A DNA stretch of 51,166 nucleotides from contig NZ_CVTB01000261.1 in NCBI RefSeq assembly GCF_001050015.1, positions 1 to 51,166 on the forward strand, read 5' to 3'. Within the stretch, counting starts at the first letter, position 1. The number at the start of each line of letters is the position of its first letter. Shown piece after piece: positions 50,595 to 51,166 of this stretch. The translations under genes were made by a program, and so were the position numbers. The DNA is from Mycolicibacterium malmesburyense (lineage in GTDB: Bacteria > Actinomycetota > Actinomycetes > Mycobacteriales > Mycobacteriaceae). The notes beneath the pieces were generated by a model. The model did not search any database. It was not told the DNA's origin and saw only the letters and a list, made by a program, of their open reading frames with translations.

Positions 50595-51166
50595 GTGGAC
50601 TTCGACCTGACCGAGGAACAGCAACTCCTGCGCGACGTCACCCGCGATGTGTTATCCCGCCGCGAGGGCGTCCGCCCCGAAGCCGAACCGGGCTGGAGCA
50701 GCGAGGTGTGGGGCCAACTCGCCGAGGTCGGCATCCTCGGCCTCGGGTTCGACCCCACCGAGGCGGGCCAGATCGAGGTGATGGTCGTGCTGACCGAGAT
50801 CGGCCGGCGCCTCGCGCCCGAACCCGTCGCGCAGGCCGCTCTCGTCCCCGGCGGCCTGATCGCCGAGTTGGGCAGCGACGAGCAGAAGCAGATCCTCGAC
50901 GCCGTGGCGACCGGTGAGACGCTGCTGGCCTTCGCGCATGCGGAGTCGGGAGCGCGCCTGCCGTCGGCCGAACCCGCGACGCGCGCCGAGAAGAGCGGCG
51001 ACGGCTGGACGCTGACCGGGCGTAAGAACCCGGTGCTGGCCGGCGACGCCGCCGACACCGTCGTCGTCACCGCGGCGCTGCCCGACGGCGGAGTGGGGCT
51101 GTTCGTCATCGACGGTGCGGCCGCCAACCGGCGGGCGTATCGGACCTTCGACGGTCGCCGCGGCGC
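50595..51166 (+). CDS. Acyl-CoA dehydrogenase partner subunit (cut by window edge)
   Basis: From GTG 50595, an open frame runs to the end of the window (190 codons present). It begins MDFDLTEEQQLLRDVTRDVL, the usual N-terminal helix of acyl-CoA dehydrogenases, and continues GQIEVMVVLTEIGRRLAPEPVAQAAL. No stop is seen before the edge, so the C-terminal third is missing. It is 7 nt after the preceding dehydrogenase and probably its heteromeric partner. Confidence 0.88.
   Translation, partial: MDFDLTEEQQLLRDVTRDVLSRREGVRPEAEPGWSSEVWGQLAEVGILGLGFDPTEAGQIEVMVVLTEIGRRLAPEPVAQAALVPGGLIAELGSDEQKQILDAVATGETLLAFAHAESGARLPSAEPATRAEKSGDGWTLTGRKNPVLAGDAADTVVVTAALPDGGVGLFVIDGAAANRRAYRTFDGRRG

Overview
The window is about 51 kb of high-GC actinobacterial chromosome. 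The gene content (wax-ester/diacylglycerol acyltransferase, several acyl-CoA dehydrogenases, MpaB-type oxygenase, LCMT-type methyltransferase, DUF3516 helicase, atypical methylenetetrahydrofolate reductase, many GTG starts and 4-nt start/stop overlaps) points to a mycobacterium, most likely an environmental Mycolicibacterium. That assignment is inference; no rRNA or other phylogenetic marker was seen. No tRNA, rRNA, CRISPR array, insertion sequence or phage gene was recognised.

Layout. 1-4651: secreted L,D-transpeptidase-like protein, an MpaB/DUF2236 oxygenase, a flavin monooxygenase broken by a 2-nt insertion, and a short-chain dehydrogenase coupled to it. 4652-8710: a divergent reactive-sulfur locus. 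Leftward are a 54-aa zinc-ribbon protein, a TauE/SafE permease, an MBL-rhodanese fusion and a TspO-like protein; rightward are a CsoR-family repressor lacking the copper histidine and a DUF302 protein. Two near-palindromic operators sit between the arms. 8707-9975: Old Yellow Enzyme homologue and a 43-aa acidic protein. 10020-17652: a phosphonate uptake and catabolism locus (GntR, PhnZ-like HD oxygenase, FAD oxidoreductase, phosphonatase-like HAD, PhnD, PhnC, a doubled PhnE and a zinc alcohol dehydrogenase), with two matching inverted-repeat operators. 17729-25879: helicase, LysR, double-length CaiB/BaiF CoA-transferase and an acyl-CoA dehydrogenase pair, all leftward. 26136-31420: FNT channel, enoyl-CoA hydratase, YCII/DGPF protein with its ECF sigma factor, amidase, and an orphan protein. 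31612-35735: methyltransferase, then orphan cytochrome-oxidase subunit III- and IV-like genes with two paralogous membrane proteins and a divergent TetR. 35746-41444: ZIP transporter, atypical MTHFR with a coupled methyltransferase, FMN glutamate-synthase-like protein, WS/DGAT. 41495-46078: SDR, MarR-MFS pair, threonine aldolase and TesB thioesterase. 46112-48527: a leftward operon of a three-repeat peptide, a JmjC oxygenase and a sucrase/ferredoxin-like protein. 48611-51166: NUDIX hydrolase and a second acyl-CoA dehydrogenase pair, the last gene cut by the window edge.

The most interesting locus is 46112-48527. A tiny gene encodes 13 residues followed by exactly three 23-residue units, each with one histidine. 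It overlaps by 4 nt the start of a JmjC 2-oxoglutarate oxygenase, the enzyme class that hydroxylates His or Arg in proteins, which itself overlaps a ferredoxin-like gene. The repeats differ almost only at synonymous sites, so the peptide sequence itself appears to be selected. A modified repeat peptide (RiPP-like or structural) is a reasonable hypothesis.
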